From Achatina immaculata (taxonomy: Eukaryota; Mollusca; Gastropoda; Stylommatophora; Achatinidae), in the NCBI GenBank assembly GCA_009760885.1, contig CM019716.1:13283702-13347701 (forward strand): DNA of 64,000 bases, given 5' to 3'. Position 1 is the stretch's first letter; each line of letters opens with the position of its first letter. The notes under the pieces are model-generated. The model did not search any database. It saw only the letters and a list, made by a program, of their open reading frames with translations, and was not told the origin of the DNA. Of the stretch, positions 32,826 through 44,595 are shown one piece after another. The translations under genes were made by a program, and so were the position numbers.

Positions 32826-33499
32826 AACTGCACGTTTCATCAACTGAAATGTCCCCTTGTTTCTCTTACTCCAGATTCCTTCCTCGACAGCTGCATAAGA
32901 AACTATTTTTAACATGGCGGCCAACGGTGCTCATTCTCAATCTGCATTTAACCTTCAGTTTTTTTTTTAAGTCCCTCACCATGTCTGACCTCCAAGTTTG
33001 ATCCCGTATCTCGCTAACAAGTTCTCGCGTTGGCGATAATTCTGGGATACCTTTTAACGACATTTCCCACAATCCCTTGTTATCGCTGCTCGACATTTTC
33101 ATCATAGGCGTGTTCTGGGCGTTTCCTGAGTAGGTCGGTGGACGGGAAGAGAAAAACAAAGGTGGGAAAAATAATATATTTTTGTTAATAGCAAAAAGTA
33201 TGAATAATGAGCAAAACAGGAAAAAGGGGGCGGGGGGGGGGGGGGAGGGGAATTAAAACGACTTGTAAGAAATACGCTTCTGGTTTATCTTGTCCACGTG
33301 TAATTTTCAAAGTTAAAAAAATTTCTTAGTATGCAAATAACATTAGGATATCCATAGTCTATTTATATAAAAAGAAGAATATTTACCGTCTTTAATGAAC
33401 ATTATTCATCTTCTTTGTGCATAATGAACGTATAAGCTTTTATTTATCTTTGTGGTGTTTGTGGGGTGGAGGGGGGGGGGAGAGCTAAGGTACTGTTCG
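32826..33499. other. Intron sequence; one unassigned 97-codon frame
   Basis: The minus frame 33159-32866 encodes a Lys/Arg/Ser-rich peptide ('RSDMVRDLKKKLKVKCRLRM') with no motif I can name. A G-run lies at 33229-33250 and another near 33470. I do not call a gene. Confidence 0.35.
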
Positions 33500-33840
33500 A
33501 TTTGGCAGAGTCGCGTAGAAGACACGCCAGCGTGTCAGGGCTGGCGAATCACATCCGACAAAGACCCTGTCTCACCTCTCCGTTGGTGTCTCTAGTAACA
33601 GTCCTGGCCTGGCTAGTGCGGCAGGGATCACAGTAGTCCCCCATGGTGGTGGAGGCTTTTAAAGAAGCATTGCACAACCCCTGATTTTTTTTAGCTCCGT
33701 CCAGAAACTGAAAAAAATAGCCGCCATAACCCGCTCCCAGTCCGATATCGTGTTCTGCTTCAACACTTTGACAGCATCGGCTTCATAGAACAACACTTCT
33801 CAGTTCCAGGAAGATAGAAGAAGAAGAAGAATTTTATTAT
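33500..33840 (+). repeat. Interspersed repeat D, fullest copy (intronic)
   Basis: Starts about 'gatttggcagagtcgcg', with 'gtcagggctggcgaatcaca', 'gaccctgtctcacctctccg', 'ggcagggatcacagtagtcc', 'aagcattgcacaacccctga', 'agccgccataacccgctccc' and a tail (GAA)n at 33824-33833. About 340 bp. No ORF and no clear Pol III boxes. Confidence 0.65.
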
Positions 33841-34550
33841 TATTATTTGTATTTTCCTTCAAATGCATGTAAAAGAGTTAATATTTGGATCTCCTTAACA
33901 CTGATCTGATTGTCCTGCCCAATGTCCTTTAAGAAATGTCCATTTGTCTCTCATGGTGTGGTATGACACAGTGCCTGGCAAAAATCCTACTGTAAATGGA
34001 CATACTTATGAAATAATAATAATTATAATAATAGTAATAATAATCAGTTCAACTTTACTTCATAACTATCACTTTTTCTCATTTATATATAAACTATTTT
34101 ATTTAAATGAAGCCCCGCGGCTCGATTTCCGTGTACAGTTTGTAGTCCTTGAGGCGGATAAGTCCTTGATATTGGATAAATCAATTTTAGACCATCAGTA
34201 TTTTCAGACTGTGCAAGAAACAGCATTGTTCATGCGCATCTCAACGTACTGTGCACATAAACTTGATTTAGATACTTCTAGTGGATACTGCAAGTATTTA
34301 TCTGCCCCTGGCAGCGAAGTCGTAACTGTGTGCGACATTCATATTAGAAATAAGTTATCGTTTGTTTGCCTCGTCTAAAAAAAATGCTGGTATTCATCCG
34401 CCTTATATAGTACAATGTAATGTGTAGGAAAACAGTGCTCAAATATTAAAACTGTACATCTTCTCTACTCGCCCCCCCCCCCCCCCAAACAAAGAAAAAG
34501 TGAAGAATAAGGGAGTAGTGCTAATATACATACATCATCATGTGCCATGC
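33841..34550. other. Intron sequence, AAT microsatellite, no gene
   Basis: (AAT)n near 34010-34045 and a C-run at 34470-34486. The plus frame across 33944-34378 starts inside the AAT repeat and has no recognisable domain. Confidence 0.4.
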
Positions 34551-34554
34551 CTGG

Positions 34555-34815
34555 AGGTGTCGGCATGTCCACAGTTACCAATCTTTTCATGTTTTCCACC
34601 AGTTCTCTTGTGGGTTTTTCCCACGCCATTTTGTCAAGCCAACTAGGATTTTCTTTCTTGGTATACGTCTTCTTTTCCTGCCTGCTATTTTTCTTGTCAC
34701 GATATTTTTATTACATTCTATTCTCAATATAAGGCCAACAAACCTTGACTGTCTCACATGTAGTCTGCTCATTAATCTTCGTTTCTCATTGGTCTTTTTT
34801 TTTTTTTTAGACATT
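34555..34815 (-). mobile_element. LINE C-terminal fragment (intronic)
   Basis: Minus frame 34814-34587 reads 'EKRRLMSRLHVRQSRFVGLI', 'LRIECNKNIVTRKIAGRKRR' and 'ILVGLTKWRGKNP', the 'RQxRFxGHxLRRE..ENIVTTGKIxGRRxRGRPRxKxLDGL' LINE ending with substitutions. Confidence 0.7.
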
Positions 34816-35044
34816 CTTCATTTGTTATTTTGATTGTTTATGGTATGTTTAACATTCTTCGTAAGAAATACATTTCATATACCTCTTATGCTCTCCTTCT
34901 TTGATACACAGAGACACATAATACATACAGACATTACAGATGTACTAGCTTATATACATATATATCTACAGACACACAGACAATGGAGTGACGAAGTTTC
35001 TTCTTTTAACTAAAATTCCTTTTTTTTTTCGCGAACCTGTTTCC

Positions 35045-35112
35045 TACCATCAGTCAGTCAGTCAGTCAGTCAGGCATTTGCATGTCCCTTGCGGAACTTT
35101 GCCTCCCTAACC
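35045..35112 (-). mobile_element. LINE family B, 3' stub with (AGTC)n
   Basis: Only the last 40 bp of family B remain ('gcatttgcatgtcccttgcg', 'gaactttgcctccctaac'), next to an (AGTC)n run where the (ATTC)n tail would be. Confidence 0.7.
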
Positions 35113-36144
35113 TTTCTTACCTTAGACTAACATAAAAAAAAGTATTTTTGGAGGCCTGAGGCTTTAAGGAGCATCCGCGCTTACGAAAAGTAGTTCCTGA
35201 TAGTTACCTCTCAGGGAAGTATTCCTACTCAGAACAAATGATTTTCTAAACTTGCTTATTGTATCGCACTGCACGCATCTCAAGAGAGACGGACTGGCGA
35301 GTCATGTCGAGTGAGCTTAGATAAGGAAGATACCATTTGTGATAACTGGGGGTTAAAAACAGAGCCCGTGCTTTCTGAATGTCACGGAAACATTAAATGT
35401 AAAGTCTTACATTACAGCCTCCACTTCAGCATCTATGTCTTGTTATTTCCAATAGGGCAGTGTCAACTACATGGCCCGAGGGTAGCACGATGGGCATCAT
35501 CTCTTAAAATGCGGCACGCATTCTTTATCCTCTTCGTCAGTTTTCCCAGAGCCACTTAAATGTACAAGTTAATAATTAACGTTTACGTATTAACGTATAA
35601 AAGCAATATACATTTACAACAACAACAACAACAAATATAATTAAGAAGATCGTTTGGTTAGGAGTGTTCAATAAATCGAACAATTTGAGGAGAGTTTTAA
35701 GAAAAAGGCCAGTACACAAGATGCAGTTTTTTTTTTAACACAAAGTTCTTAATTCTTATATACCAATCGCTCCCAACTTTTCCAAGGGCTACTTTTCCAG
35801 CTACCTATAAATTACAGACCAAAACTTATATGTTAATATCGCAATGTCACGAACTCTTAATTGTTTCCATTCAGTAGATGATATTTCATAACAGGTCGAT
35901 AACGAAGCCGCGGATCATCTGGTAATACTTTGAGAACCGTTCGGAGTCCAGAAACCATAGGTTGGGAACCACTTTTATACACGACACTTCCAGCGGACGC
36001 TTATTGGTTCTTAATCTTCGGCATTCGCCCTCAAAAGAGCCCATTGGGATCCCCGTTCACTCCGTTAGGCAACTGTGTTTATAAGGATGGGGTTAGAAGA
36101 TTGATTGATTGGCATTCCTTTAGGGCCAACATTGGCTCATAGGG
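35113..36144. other. Intron sequence, no element recognised
   Basis: Contains a short CAA repeat near 35620. Nothing else seen. Confidence 0.4.
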
Positions 36145-36735
36145 CGGAAATCATATCTTTCCATGTCTGACGACTCGCCGCCGCCCGCTGTAGGTCTTGG
36201 ATGGACTTGAATCCCAAAGTTGTACTCTCTCTAGTGATGGTTCTACGTAGTCTCCCTTGGCCTGCCTTGCTTTCTTTTGGCCTTCGATGTGAGGGCCAGG
36301 CGAGGGAGTTTGGATTCGTCCATTCTGAGAACGTGGCCGAGATAGGTCCATCGACGTCTTTTGATGTATCTTGATACGTAGACTTGGTTCGATTCCTGTC
36401 TTATTGACTCGTTCGATTTAAAATCTGATGTTCAATAGTCTACGGAGACATTTGTTCTCAAATGCATCAAGTTTTTGATTGAGTAGACTGGTTGATTTCC
36501 AACTCTCACAACCGTATGTTAACACTGGGATCACACAGGAGTTGAACATTTTAAGTTTCGTGGTTTTACTGAGTATATTTGACTTCCAGATAGTAGACAG
36601 TTTATTGAAAGTATTGGAAGCTATTGCAATGCAGGACTTGATTTCTGCTGTTGTATCACCCGATGTTGATATTTTGCTTCCCAAATAGATGAAATTGTGG
36701 ACTTTTTCAAAAGCAAAACAGTTTAGCAAGATCTC
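36145..36735 (-). mobile_element. LINE RT C-terminal region, family E (intronic)
   Basis: Minus frame 36729-36418 reads 'FAFEKVHNFIYLGSKISTSG', 'DTTAEIKSCIAIASNTFNKL', 'VLTYGCESWKSTSLLNQKLD' and 'AFENKCLRRLLNIRF', the stretch just downstream of the RT catalytic box. In other minus frames to 36151 there follow equivalents of 'HVLRMDESKLPRLAL' and 'RKQGRPRETTRR'. Frameshifted, 5'-truncated. Confidence 0.85.
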
Positions 36736-36764
36736 GTCAGGTCTATTTGAATAGGGCAGCTATT

Positions 36765-36845
36765 AAAAAGTCTTGGTCGGTTATGGTTCGTTAACCCAGA
36801 TGTAAGAAGTCAGCCACGGGTCGCTGACAGGTATATCATTCAGTC
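36765..36845 (-). repeat. Interspersed repeat D, copy 7 (short, intronic)
   Basis: 'gtcttggtcggttatggttc' followed by 'gttaacccagatgt' and 'gtcagccacgggtcgctgac' matches the reverse of D. Confidence 0.55.
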
Positions 36846-37069
36846 TGAGTTCTGCCTTTGATGCCCCCCACCTCCCTCCTCGTCATCTTCCATGCTTACA
36901 GCTTACGAAAGATGGTTTAACAATACGATTTTACTAACTCACTAAAGCAGCCCCTTAAACTACATAATTCTTCTTTCTTCCCAGTCCTTGTGAATCTTGT
37001 CTTCGTAATGATGCTTGTCTTGGGGCTCCCACAGAGCTGATGCATTTAATTCTTCATTTGCTCACGCAG
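36846..37069. other. Intron end, no element recognised
   Basis: Leads to the exon d acceptor 'ttgctcacgcag'. Confidence 0.4.
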
Positions 37070-37146
37070 ATTACCAAGCTGAAGATCGACAGTAACCCTT
37101 TTGCGAAAGGATTTCGGGACTCAAGTCGGCTCACAGAGTTTGATAG
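37070..37146 (+). CDS. Tbx20: Tbx20-like T-box exon d (DNA-contact end of T-box)
   Basis: Acceptor 'tttgctcacgcag', donor 'gtaagt' at 37147. 25 codons in phase 0 plus AG of a split Arg codon. It reads 'ITKLKIDSNPFAKGFRDSSR' then 'LTEFD'. The NPFAKGFR motif is the C-terminal recognition helix of the T-box, entering the minor groove, and is fully conserved here. The joins QNQL-ITKLKI upstream and FDR-ETMES downstream are seamless. Confidence 0.97.
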
Positions 37147-37184
37147 GTAAGTCTGCTATCCAGTAGGGCAGTATTTGTATTTTC

Positions 37185-37485
37185 ACTGACGGCCTGTTTG
37201 ACTGATTGGTTAGGCGCTCGATCTACTGATCTGTTGGTACGGGGCTCAAGTTCCAGCTGTGGGGATTTATTTATTTCTGGTGCCACCACACCAAAAAAGA
37301 TACCGGGGTCCACCCAGCCTCTAAAAACGGGTAGCAGAGAAATCTGGGAAGGTAAATGCGGCCAGGCGTTATACTGGCCCACATCACACTTTCATGTGCC
37401 GAAGATCTTGGAAGTAGCGCCCCAATACCATATGCCCAGCATGCCTTAATGGCGCGGAAACGGGGAGGTTACATTAGTTATCTGT
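37185..37485 (+). mobile_element. tRNA-derived SINE S1 (intronic)
   Basis: Head with 'gattggttaggcgctcgatc' and 'gtacggggctcaagttccag', core 'gtccacccagcctctaaaaa', 'gaaatctgggaaggtaaatg', one 'tactggcccacatcaca' block (single copy, unlike 16057-16250), and 3' 'taatggcgcggaaacgggga'. It begins about 40 bp inside the intron. Confidence 0.9.
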
Positions 37486-38575
37486 GTAGTTTGTTTGTTT
37501 TTTCATGTATAATTATTTTGGCTGTAATTTGTTTTTTAAAGTAATCATACTACGCTGAAAAAAAATGTGATGGCCGAAGAGCGTAGACATAACAGCCGTT
37601 AGATCACTGTCTACTGCAAACAGTCGGAGATTTGTCTGTCAGCATGGTCTCTTTGTTATAGTATCATTACTTTTGACCCTTAAGAGGGCTGCTCAATCCA
37701 CTTGACTGGTCAAACTCACGAAAAAAGAGTTTTTGAATCGGGAGTGCATGAAAGAAAAAAAAAGGAGTGGGACGGCTTCTCCTGGCTTAGCAGAACAAAG
37801 AGAACTTGTTGTAAGAAGTTGATTCTGTATTCTTATTACTTATAAGAAGAATTGTAGGGGATTTATGCTGTGTATGGCTGATCCACTGCTTAATAATATA
37901 CCATAAACAGTTATTGTGAGTCATTAAACTTCTTCTCTGTGGCTATAAACGGCCGACTAGTGACTTTATCTCTTCGCTAGCCTGACTCTTAACCCTTTCA
38001 TTCCTGAAATATTTTCCACGCTCTGTCAGAATAAATTTTTATAAGAAATTTTGAATGAAGGGAAACTGGGAGGGAGTTCTTCTATAATTTCAAAACGTGA
38101 ATTCGGTAGCTTTTTTTTTTTTCACATTTAATTCACACATTTTCCTAAATATCGCTCTGAGCACTGGTTCGAGTAGAATTACGAGATCTACCAACACTGC
38201 CAGTGCTGTTTTGAAATGGAAAAAGTTCAGGAAAACGTGTGAGGGAGATTCCATATCTGGTTCTGCTAAGAGCAGCTAGGTTGTTACAACACAGCTCGAC
38301 CGTGCTGTAATATCTCGCTACTGACGGGAGAACTCAAGGTAACCGCGGAGACGGGTGCATGCTTCTGCTGTCACTGAAAAGCATTCAACAAAGCAACAGA
38401 GGTCTCCCGAAGAGGAATTAAATGAACAAAAAATAATGGTCAGAGAACCAGAGCTATGAAGATTATATAGCACTACCAGCTGGCTGCAGATCGTCAGAAA
38501 TGGAGATAATGTGCAAGATGCAGCAGATCTTCCTGGACGGTTATTATTATTTCACGGATCACCATCCAGGAATAT
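37486..38575. other. Intron sequence, no element recognised
   Basis: No gene or repeat supported. Confidence 0.4.
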
Positions 38576-38802
38576 GGATGGATGGATGGATGGATGGATG
38601 GATGGATGGATGGATGGATGGATGGTTGGATGGATGGATGGATTGATGGATGGATGGATGGGTGGGTGGATGGATGGGTGGATGGATGGATGGATGGATG
38701 GATGGATGGATGGATGGATGGATGGATGGATGGATGGATGGATGGTTGGATGGATGGATGGATGGATGGATGGATGGATGGATGGATGGATGGATGGATG
38801 GA
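38576..38802. repeat. (GGAT)n tetranucleotide array
   Basis: About 56 GGAT units with a few GGTT, GGGT and GATT variants. Produces MDGW (plus) and HPSI (minus) frames that are artefacts. Confidence 0.95.
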
Positions 38803-39820
38803 CATAGAATGTATAGTCTGTTTTCTAAGAGACGATGTTTCTCTCATATTGTCTCACATAATTTAGTTAAACTAAATGAAATACTAAACAATTTTTAAAC
38901 ATTTCAAACTAAGATCTTCATATGACACCTCTAAATACTAAAAAAAAAAACAGAGTACGTATTACGTTAAACTATTACAGTATTAAAAAAAAAGGAAATT
39001 AAATGCACCTTGTCTCAGCTAATGTAATCATCGACGAGGTACGTGTGTGACGAAAATGAAGAAGAGAAAAAAAAATGCGAAATATTTCGCGTATGTTGGT
39101 CACGTGACGGCGCAGACGCGCAGGAATATTTGTTGTATGTCGTAAGAAAGAGGGATTATTTCCTCCGCTTCTCATATACTGCCTGGACGTATTCGGTGTT
39201 TGCTGCCAATCTCAGCTGGCGACAAACTGGGCCAGTCTGGACACATAATCAGAGTATATATTATACATCAATGCGACAGTTTCTGACTGAGTGACACATT
39301 TTCTGAGACCTGGCGTGGTGCAGTTGATGACAGGTCCACGTGAAAGGAATACTTTAAGTAGGACAGCAAGGTGCTATTATATGACATTATATTGTTCCGT
39401 AGTGTGTGAAATGCTAGTCTGTATGTGTTGTCAGTGGCGCCGGACAGAAGAGATCTCCGTTTTTTTTATGTTGAGCTGTGTCCCAAGTAAAGAAAGAAAG
39501 AAAGAAAGAAAGAATGCAAGAAAGATAGAAGTGCTTGCAATTCTCCAGTTAAGAAAGAAATGACTCCAATTTTTACCCAGTATGAAAACGCACATTTAGA
39601 CCCAGGCTTTCATCAGACGTTCATCCATGTGGTCTGTGTCCTTCGTCGAACATCGCTCTCTTAATAGCCAGCCTGTCTCTGACCAGGACGCTTGCTATAG
39701 TGATTGTGGTGTTTAGAGTTTCTGTGATACCCTACTGTGACCAGTAAACAATAGCACGAGACGAAGAGAAGGAGACAGAGAGGACATATGCTACTAGAAA
39801 TAACAGAGAAAAATGTAACA
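38803..39820. other. Intron sequence, no gene
   Basis: Holds an (AAAG)n run at 39488-39515. Small open frames (39043-39563) show no recognisable domain. Confidence 0.4.
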
Positions 39821-39824
39821 CATG

Positions 39825-39985
39825 CCCGTGCTCAAGATAAACGGAGCTACTGGTAGAAGCTACTTTCGTCGGTCCTTCGCTATCTTCTTGGCTGTCTCCC
39901 ATGTCAGTCCTTTGTTTACCAGCATTATCTCTGCTGTATGTATCCATGTCTCTTGGGTCGTCCCATGCTTTCTTTTTTTTTTTTT
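39825..39985 (-). mobile_element. LINE C-terminal stub (intronic)
   Basis: Minus reading gives 'TQETWIHTAEIMLVNKGLTW' then 'ETAKKIAKDRRKWLLPVAP', resembling the 'TWRRTxExxLxxxGxTWxxAxxIAxDRxxWRxxVxxL' ending of LINE ORF2. Confidence 0.5.
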
Positions 39986-40057
39986 TGACGATGTGGAGTC
40001 ATCAAAAATTGTTTGAGGTAAGGATTCGTCTCATAATGCGACCAGTCCGTTGCCACC

Positions 40058-40081
40058 TTCTAGTAGTAGTAGTAGTAGTAA

Positions 40082-40119
<38 letters not shown>

Positions 40120-40452
40120 ATAGTAGTAGTAGTAGTAAGAGTAGTAATAATTGTAAGAGTAGTAGTAGTAGTAGCAGTAATAGTAGTAGTAGTATTAATA
40201 GTAGTAGTAGTAGTAAGAGTAGTAATAATAGTAAGAGTAGTAGTAGTAGCAGTAATAGTAGTAGTAGTAATAGTAGTAGTAGCAGTAATAGTAGTAGTAG
40301 TAGTAGTAGTAATAGTAGTAGTCGTAGTAATAGTAGTAGTAGTAGTATTAGTAGTAATAGTAGTAGTAGTAATAGTAGTAGTAGTAGTAGTAGTAATAGT
40401 AGTAGTAATAGTAGTAGTAGTAATAGTAGTAGTAGTAGTAGTAGTAGTAATA
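40058..40452. repeat. (AGT)n trinucleotide array
   Basis: About 130 AGT triplets, with scattered AAT, AGC and AAG changes, within the longest Tbx20 intron. It produces six-frame homopolymer-like frames (Ser, Val, Thr, Leu) of 150-200 codons, all artefacts. Confidence 0.95.
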
Positions 40453-41439
40453 TAACAACAATTGATAGAGTCCACCGTGAGAAGGGCTGCTCTACAAGAC
40501 AAAGCTTGTAAAAAAAAATCCTCATCAGTTGATATCTTCCCACTTAAAAACAGTCTCCTTCGATGAAAAACGCTATTATGTAATAATAACAACAATAACA
40601 AATGAGTTATAGTCGTTTACAATGAATATTTAATTCCATTATATTTTATGTTTTATATTAGAACAAATATTGCTCTCTCCTGTATATCACAGCGAGACTC
40701 GAATATCTCATCCTTTAACTCTTCTACTCCAGACAACGTGGGCAGTTTTGATAGATCTTGATCACCTAAACAAATCAATGCACAGAGCGATATTTAGGCA
40801 AAAGCTAAATAGCATGAAAAGTAGCACATATCTACCCCCACCCATATTTTTAAACTGCGGAAGACCTTCCCTGCAGTTTCTTTGTGCCAAAATTTATACT
40901 GGCAGAGCACAGAAATTAGTCCCCGGAGCGAAAGTGTTAAAGGTGATATATGTGTCCCATTTACTCTAGCAATGAATATTACATTTCGGCAAGTACTGTT
41001 CATGTGATATTCCTGAGCTCCTCTTCTGCGTTGCGACAGGGAGGAGCCATTTCAGTTTTCTTTTGATCAGTGTACTACAGAAGAAATCCAGTCGATAATC
41101 AAGTTCTTCTCTATGACACCAGACAGGGTGTCTTTTCGGAAAGGTGTGAAATGGTGTCGTCCCAGGGAGACGAAAGCGGTGTTTTTTTTTTTTTTAACGA
41201 AGATGGTCTTGTCTTGTGTTGTCTCTTTCCTCATATACCTTTCGGTGTTGAGGGGACAAATATGTCTCGGTCTTGTTAGGGCTTTGCGATTTGTTTCTTC
41301 TTCTTCTTCTTCTTCTTCGTCTTGGAACTGCACGCTGATGTTCTCTGCAGCCGTTGCTATGGGGATATTGAAGGACGACGTCGTATCGGCCCGGGAACGG
41401 ATGGTGGCGGTTGTTTTTATCAGTCTCTGACTGGAGTAA
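40453..41439. other. Intron sequence, no gene
   Basis: Holds a (TTC)n run at 41299-41321 and short homopolymers. Confidence 0.4.
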
Positions 41440-41642
41440 AAAATCAGAGGGCGTGCAATACTTCTCTAGCAGACTCCACCACCATTGGCAATATGGCGGG
41501 CCATGTCCCGGTAGCCATATTAGGCTTGTTACTGGGGGGGGGGGGGTACCAACGGAAAGGTGAGACAGGGTCTTGATCGGCTATGGTTCGCCAACCCTGA
41601 CGCTGGAAACTCAGTTATGTGTCGCTGACTGCCAGATCGTGC
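41440..41642 (-). repeat. Interspersed repeat D, copy 8 (intronic)
   Basis: 'gcaatacttctctagcagac', 'gtgagacagggtcttgatcg', 'gctatggttcgccaaccctg' and 'gttatgtgtcgctgac' in reverse orientation, interrupted by a G-run at 41536-41547. Confidence 0.65.
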
Positions 41643-41875
41643 CGTTTCCCTCCTGTGTTCCGTGTCGTTCTTTGCCTGAATGTTTTCTGTGATACATTGT
41701 TTGGCAGTGATGGTGTAACGTGGCCGAACTATTTAATTTTCTTGTTTTTCCGAAATTAGTATAAAATTGATGTTACTCATATCCTTTCCCTGATGGTGTC
41801 ATTTCCGATTTGGTCTGTCCTTGTCACGTTTAGCATTCTTCTTAAACATCTGCTTCTCTGTCGTGAGATTTTGTT
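41643..41875 (-). mobile_element. LINE RT C-terminal fragment (intronic)
   Basis: Minus reading from about 41860 gives 'RCLRRMLNVTRTDQIGNDTI' followed by decayed sequence with 'RKTRKLNS' and 'QTMYHRKHSGKERHGT'. The 'CLRRML.V.R.DxIxNxxIR' string is typical of the region after the RT core. Confidence 0.55.
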
Positions 41876-42596
41876 TTTTTTTTTTCCTTTCAGTTGTGGC
41901 TGTTACTATCCATGTCTGGCACTGACAGCACAGAGGTGGGAGTACAACTATGCTGTGCAGTTCTCTTTTTTTGTTTCAGCTGTGTTGTTTTTTTGTTTTT
42001 CGGTAGAAGTGTCATTTGTCCAAGGACCAGTTTTGCTTTATTGTATCTGTTCTCAATTACTGGCATAGATTTTTTTTTTCTAGAGGATGACACTGCTCAC
42101 CCTGGGTATTTGAAACTCTTCATTTGCTGGTTTAATTCTTAATATGCAGAAGTAGTGAGAATCCGTTGTCCTCCAGAAGCGTCTTTTTTTTAAAAGTAAT
42201 AATAACCCGGCAGATGTAGTAGTAGCAATTACTTTATTTAATTAATTAATTATTTTTTACAATATATGGCTGCTATGTTTTTTTTTTGTTTTTTTTTTTT
42301 GCTTTTTTTTTTTTTGGTTGTTTTTTTTTTAAGCATCGTCTGTTTGCTCTCTGAGAAGGAAGGAAATTATTAACATATTTTCGACAATTATTTCTGCCAT
42401 TCTGTTGTCGCTGTGTGTTATTATCAACGGAAACAGAACTGAGATGTTATTTATCTTGTTTAAATGCTTTTGTGTGAGTGAGTGAGTGAGTGAGTGAGTG
42501 AGTGAGAGATAAAATGTGGATGTAACTTTTTTTTGTACGGAAGTTTTGAATGAATTCAGAATATTTCTGAAGAAGGAACTCATCGCTGCTTTTTTT
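41876..42596. other. Intron sequence, T-runs and (GAGT)n
   Basis: Poly-T runs at 41873-41885 and 42278-42330 and a (GAGT)n repeat at about 42476-42506. No gene. Confidence 0.5.
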
Positions 42597-43193
42597 TCAT
42601 CTTCTCGTGCGTTTAGCTTCATATGCTCCGCTATCTAGACAAGTCGAAGGGTTGCCCCAGTGAATGTCATCGTAAGCAGGAGTTCTTTGTGCATGGTCCA
42701 GCTTTCCATCCATGTTCTTTTTTTCCTGGAGGCACAGATTAGGGGCCTTAGATTCCCTATAGAGAGTTCGTTTTTTTCTGGATGTGATCCGGGGGTCTGG
42801 GCACTGTTTTGGCACTTTTTTCAAAGTGATGTCTGGGCTGCTTTCAAGTTCGTGTAGGCGTAGACTTGTAGCCCGGACAGTGTGTCCTGATTGGTGCAAG
42901 AAAATTATTGTTTTATTATCGCTGTGTAAAAACATTTCGTTGCAAGTAAATATTCTGGTCCAGCCGATGCATCTTTTACGGGCCGTGATGGTTCTCCCTG
43001 TGAGTGGCGTCGAACAGTTTCTCAGGGAATGGCGGGGGTGTGAAGTGAATGAAAATAGATAAGTGGAAAGGGGATGGGGGGAGAAGTTTTGATATAACTT
43101 AACAAAATTTCTCTGGGAAGGTCCCGCCTGTGATGGCCTTCCCGAAGAATTGCTTCTTCTGAGAAATATTTTTTTTTCCCCCACAGTTTTCAA
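42597..43193 (-). CDS. Unassigned 198-codon open frame (doubtful)
   Basis: The longest frame in the window not made of tandem repeats. It is antisense inside the largest Tbx20 intron. It is rich in Arg, Lys, Ser and Thr, has no signal peptide or membrane span, and no motif I recognise. No promoter or splice context supports it and no paralogue was noticed in the window. It could be chance, an old transposon ORF, or a nested gene. Confidence 0.15.
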   Translation of the reverse strand: MKTVGEKKIFLRRSNSSGRPSQAGPSQRNFVKLYQNFSPHPLSTYLFSFTSHPRHSLRNCSTPLTGRTITARKRCIGWTRIFTCNEMFLHSDNKTIIFLHQSGHTVRATSLRLHELESSPDITLKKVPKQCPDPRITSRKKRTLYRESKAPNLCLQEKKNMDGKLDHAQRTPAYDDIHWGNPSTCLDSGAYEAKRTRR

Positions 43194-44065
43194 ATAATGA
43201 GAAATTACTAAGATTTTACATTTATTACCATTAATTAATGGCCCGGCTGTTACTTAACAAAACGACACTGCAGCATTTCTGGCATAATTCAGACACTGGT
43301 TAACAGCAACATTCTTGAAATGTCCAGGACGTGTCTATCTCTTTAATTGTTTTTCAACCATAAAACCCCCAGACTGCTGTAAGCTCGACTGTAGTCCTGC
43401 TAAACCTTGTCATCTGACCCCCATCTAGTCTTACCCCCCTCGCGTTTATCCTCCCGTAACGCCTTACTCCGCCTTCTCGCGGTCCTCTCTTTGAGGAAAA
43501 ACAATACACATCAGCGGACACTGTACCCGGGGTAAAGATGCGCCAAAACGATTAAAAAGTCCAACGGATGCCTATCAGAAGGGTATGTGTGGTGATAATG
43601 CACAGACCTCTGCGTGTGGAGTTTGTTGCTGCTGACTAGGGTCCCCACTGCGCCTGTTTACGGTGTCAGTGCGGAGAAGATTATCGCGAAGACTCTTGAT
43701 ATATTCTTCAGCCAAACAGACAAACTGTTTGGAGTGGGATCCGCCATACTTTACAAGGAAAAAGCAATAAATAATGCATCATGTCCGCGGATTGGCGAAA
43801 GGTGTGGGGTTTCTGTTTTTTGTTTGCCTAATTTATATAGTTAAATATTTACTAGATTCCAGCAAGCGCGGGTTGATACTGTAAGAAGAATGATCAGAAA
43901 AGTGTGTTCTTTATCAGTTCTCTTTTCCTGCCCTTTCGTTCCTTTGCTGTCAGGGTCTGCAAACCAGCGGTAAGCCAGCGTGGTATTTTCCACTCTGATT
44001 GTCGCCTTCTTGCTGCTCGACGTCATTTCCTTCTTAAAAAGATATTTTTGTTCCTGTGGAGCCAC
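43194..44065. other. Intron sequence, no element recognised
   Basis: No repeat or gene seen. Confidence 0.4.
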
Positions 44066-44595
44066 TCTGATCCCGACTAAAATGTTTCCCACTCTGACCT
44101 TACCTAAAATGTTTTCAACTCTTGACTCCGTTCAAAATGTTTTCGACTCGGCTTCCATTCACATTTTGCCGACTTCGACTCCACCCAAAATATTCTTGAC
44201 TTCAAAGCCGCCCAAAATGTTTCCTATTCTGACTCTTTCCAAAATATTTCCCACCCTGACTCCATCTAAAATGTTTTCAACTCTGGCTCCATTAAAAAAT
44301 GCCCCCCCCCCCTTTACCTCTGATTCCACTTAAAATGTTTTTAACTCTGACTCTATTCACATTCTGTCGACTCTGACTTCACGCAAAATATTTTTGATTC
44401 TAACTCCACCTAAAATATTCTTTTGATTCTAACTCCACCTACAATATTCTTTTTATTCTAACTCCACCTAAAATATTCTTTTTATTCTAACTCCACCTAA
44501 AATATTCTTTTTATTCTAACTCCACCTAAAATATTCTTTTTATTCTAACTCCACCTAAAATGCTTTTGACTCCAATCAAAATATTTCCCACTCTG
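44066..44595. repeat. Degenerate repeat ending in a regular 29-bp array
   Basis: Units of the type 'ctctgactccacctaaaat' plus 'gttttcaa', irregular to about 44390, then five regular 29-bp units ('actccacctaaaatattctt' plus 'tttattcta') at about 44400-44560. The gradient from diverged to uniform suggests recent growth at the 3' side. Confidence 0.85.

Noticed and set aside
38494..38898. MDGW and HPSI repeat proteins
   Set aside because: Translation of (GGAT)n; open on both strands for the same reason.
39901..40601. Frames of 150-199 codons in several frames
   Set aside because: They come from the AGT array and are homopolymer-like on both strands.
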